The position numbers and the translations under genes were made by a program. A stretch of DNA of 64,000 nucleotides from Mycteria americana (taxonomy: Eukaryota; Chordata; Aves; Ciconiiformes; Ciconiidae), in contig NC_134390.1 of NCBI RefSeq assembly GCF_035582795.1, forward strand, positions 1,999,560 to 2,063,559, in the 5' to 3' direction. Shown here piece by piece: positions 63,761-64,000 of this stretch. Each line of letters starts with the position of its first letter. Within the stretch, counting starts at the first letter, position 1. Under the pieces are notes generated by a model. The model saw only the letters and a program-made list of their open reading frames with translations. It made no database searches and was not told the DNA's origin.

Positions 63761-64000
63761 ACCTCCGCGCCCTGCGGATCCCTCCGCCGCGCAGCGCCCC
63801 TGACCACGTGCACCCCCAAAGCCCCGCAGTAACCCCCCGGCCCCGCGCGGGACACCCCCCCCCCCCGTGTCAATGTCCCCACGGCCCTGCGCACCCCACG
63901 GGGCCATGCGGGAGCCCCACACCCCCCCCCCCCCGGCCCCACTGACACCCCCTAATCCCAACTTGGGGGGGGTCCGGGCAGAGCCAGGGGCAGCAGGAGA
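63761..64000. other. Right end of window, nothing recognised
   Basis: This is GC-rich sequence with C runs upstream of DDX23. No exon, repeat array or RNA gene is visible before the window ends. Confidence 0.5.

Overview
This window is nuclear DNA from a vertebrate and most resembles a gene-dense, GC-rich bird microchromosome. Introns are very short, CpG-rich promoters are frequent, poly-G/poly-C runs and minisatellites are abundant, and the proteins read as vertebrate orthologues. I could not name the species, and a non-avian sauropsid is not excluded. All identifications come from reading translations and splice sites; no database was searched.

Six protein-coding genes have complete, frame-consistent reading frames. 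From left to right they are TMBIM6 (+, 1.6-3.2 kb), NCKAP5L (-, 4.1-9.0 kb, with two candidate noncoding first exons out to 12.2 kb), KANSL2 (-, 13.3-24.2 kb), CCNT1 (-, 27.3-36.1 kb), ADCY6 (-, 37.2-47.7 kb), CACNB3 (+, 51.4-57.2 kb) and DDX23 (-, 58.8-63.2 kb); counting TMBIM6 the total is seven. The block KANSL2-CCNT1-ADCY6-CACNB3-DDX23 keeps the order and strands of human 12q13. TMBIM6-NCKAP5L is a second block that in human lies about 1 Mb away, so their adjacency here marks a rearrangement between the lineages. KANSL2 carries two paralogous H/ACA snoRNAs (SNORA2-like) in two of its introns.

The genes do not form one pathway. TMBIM6 is an ER calcium-leak and survival protein. NCKAP5L is a centrosomal and microtubule-tip protein. 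KANSL2 is a subunit of the NSL histone acetyltransferase complex. CCNT1 is the cyclin of P-TEFb. ADCY6 makes cAMP. CACNB3 is a calcium-channel beta subunit. DDX23 is a U5 snRNP helicase. Spacing is tight: the TMBIM6 and NCKAP5L poly(A) signals lie 125 bp apart, the CCNT1 start lies about 1 kb from the ADCY6 stop, and CACNB3 and DDX23 converge.

Non-coding content is dominated by minisatellites, concentrated in ADCY6 introns and in the ADCY6-CACNB3 intergenic region, where a 31-bp BamHI-site repeat runs for about 0.7 kb. The AT-richer KANSL2 and CCNT1 introns are free of such arrays. I recognised no transposable element, tRNA, rRNA or CRISPR array. Nothing here amounts to an undescribed system. 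The most interesting points are the snoRNA pair with an identical downstream flank, a CACNB3 first exon that encodes a beta4-like N-terminus, a Ser in cyclin T1 at the human Cys261 position, and repeat-filled ADCY6 introns that stay open in the coding frame.
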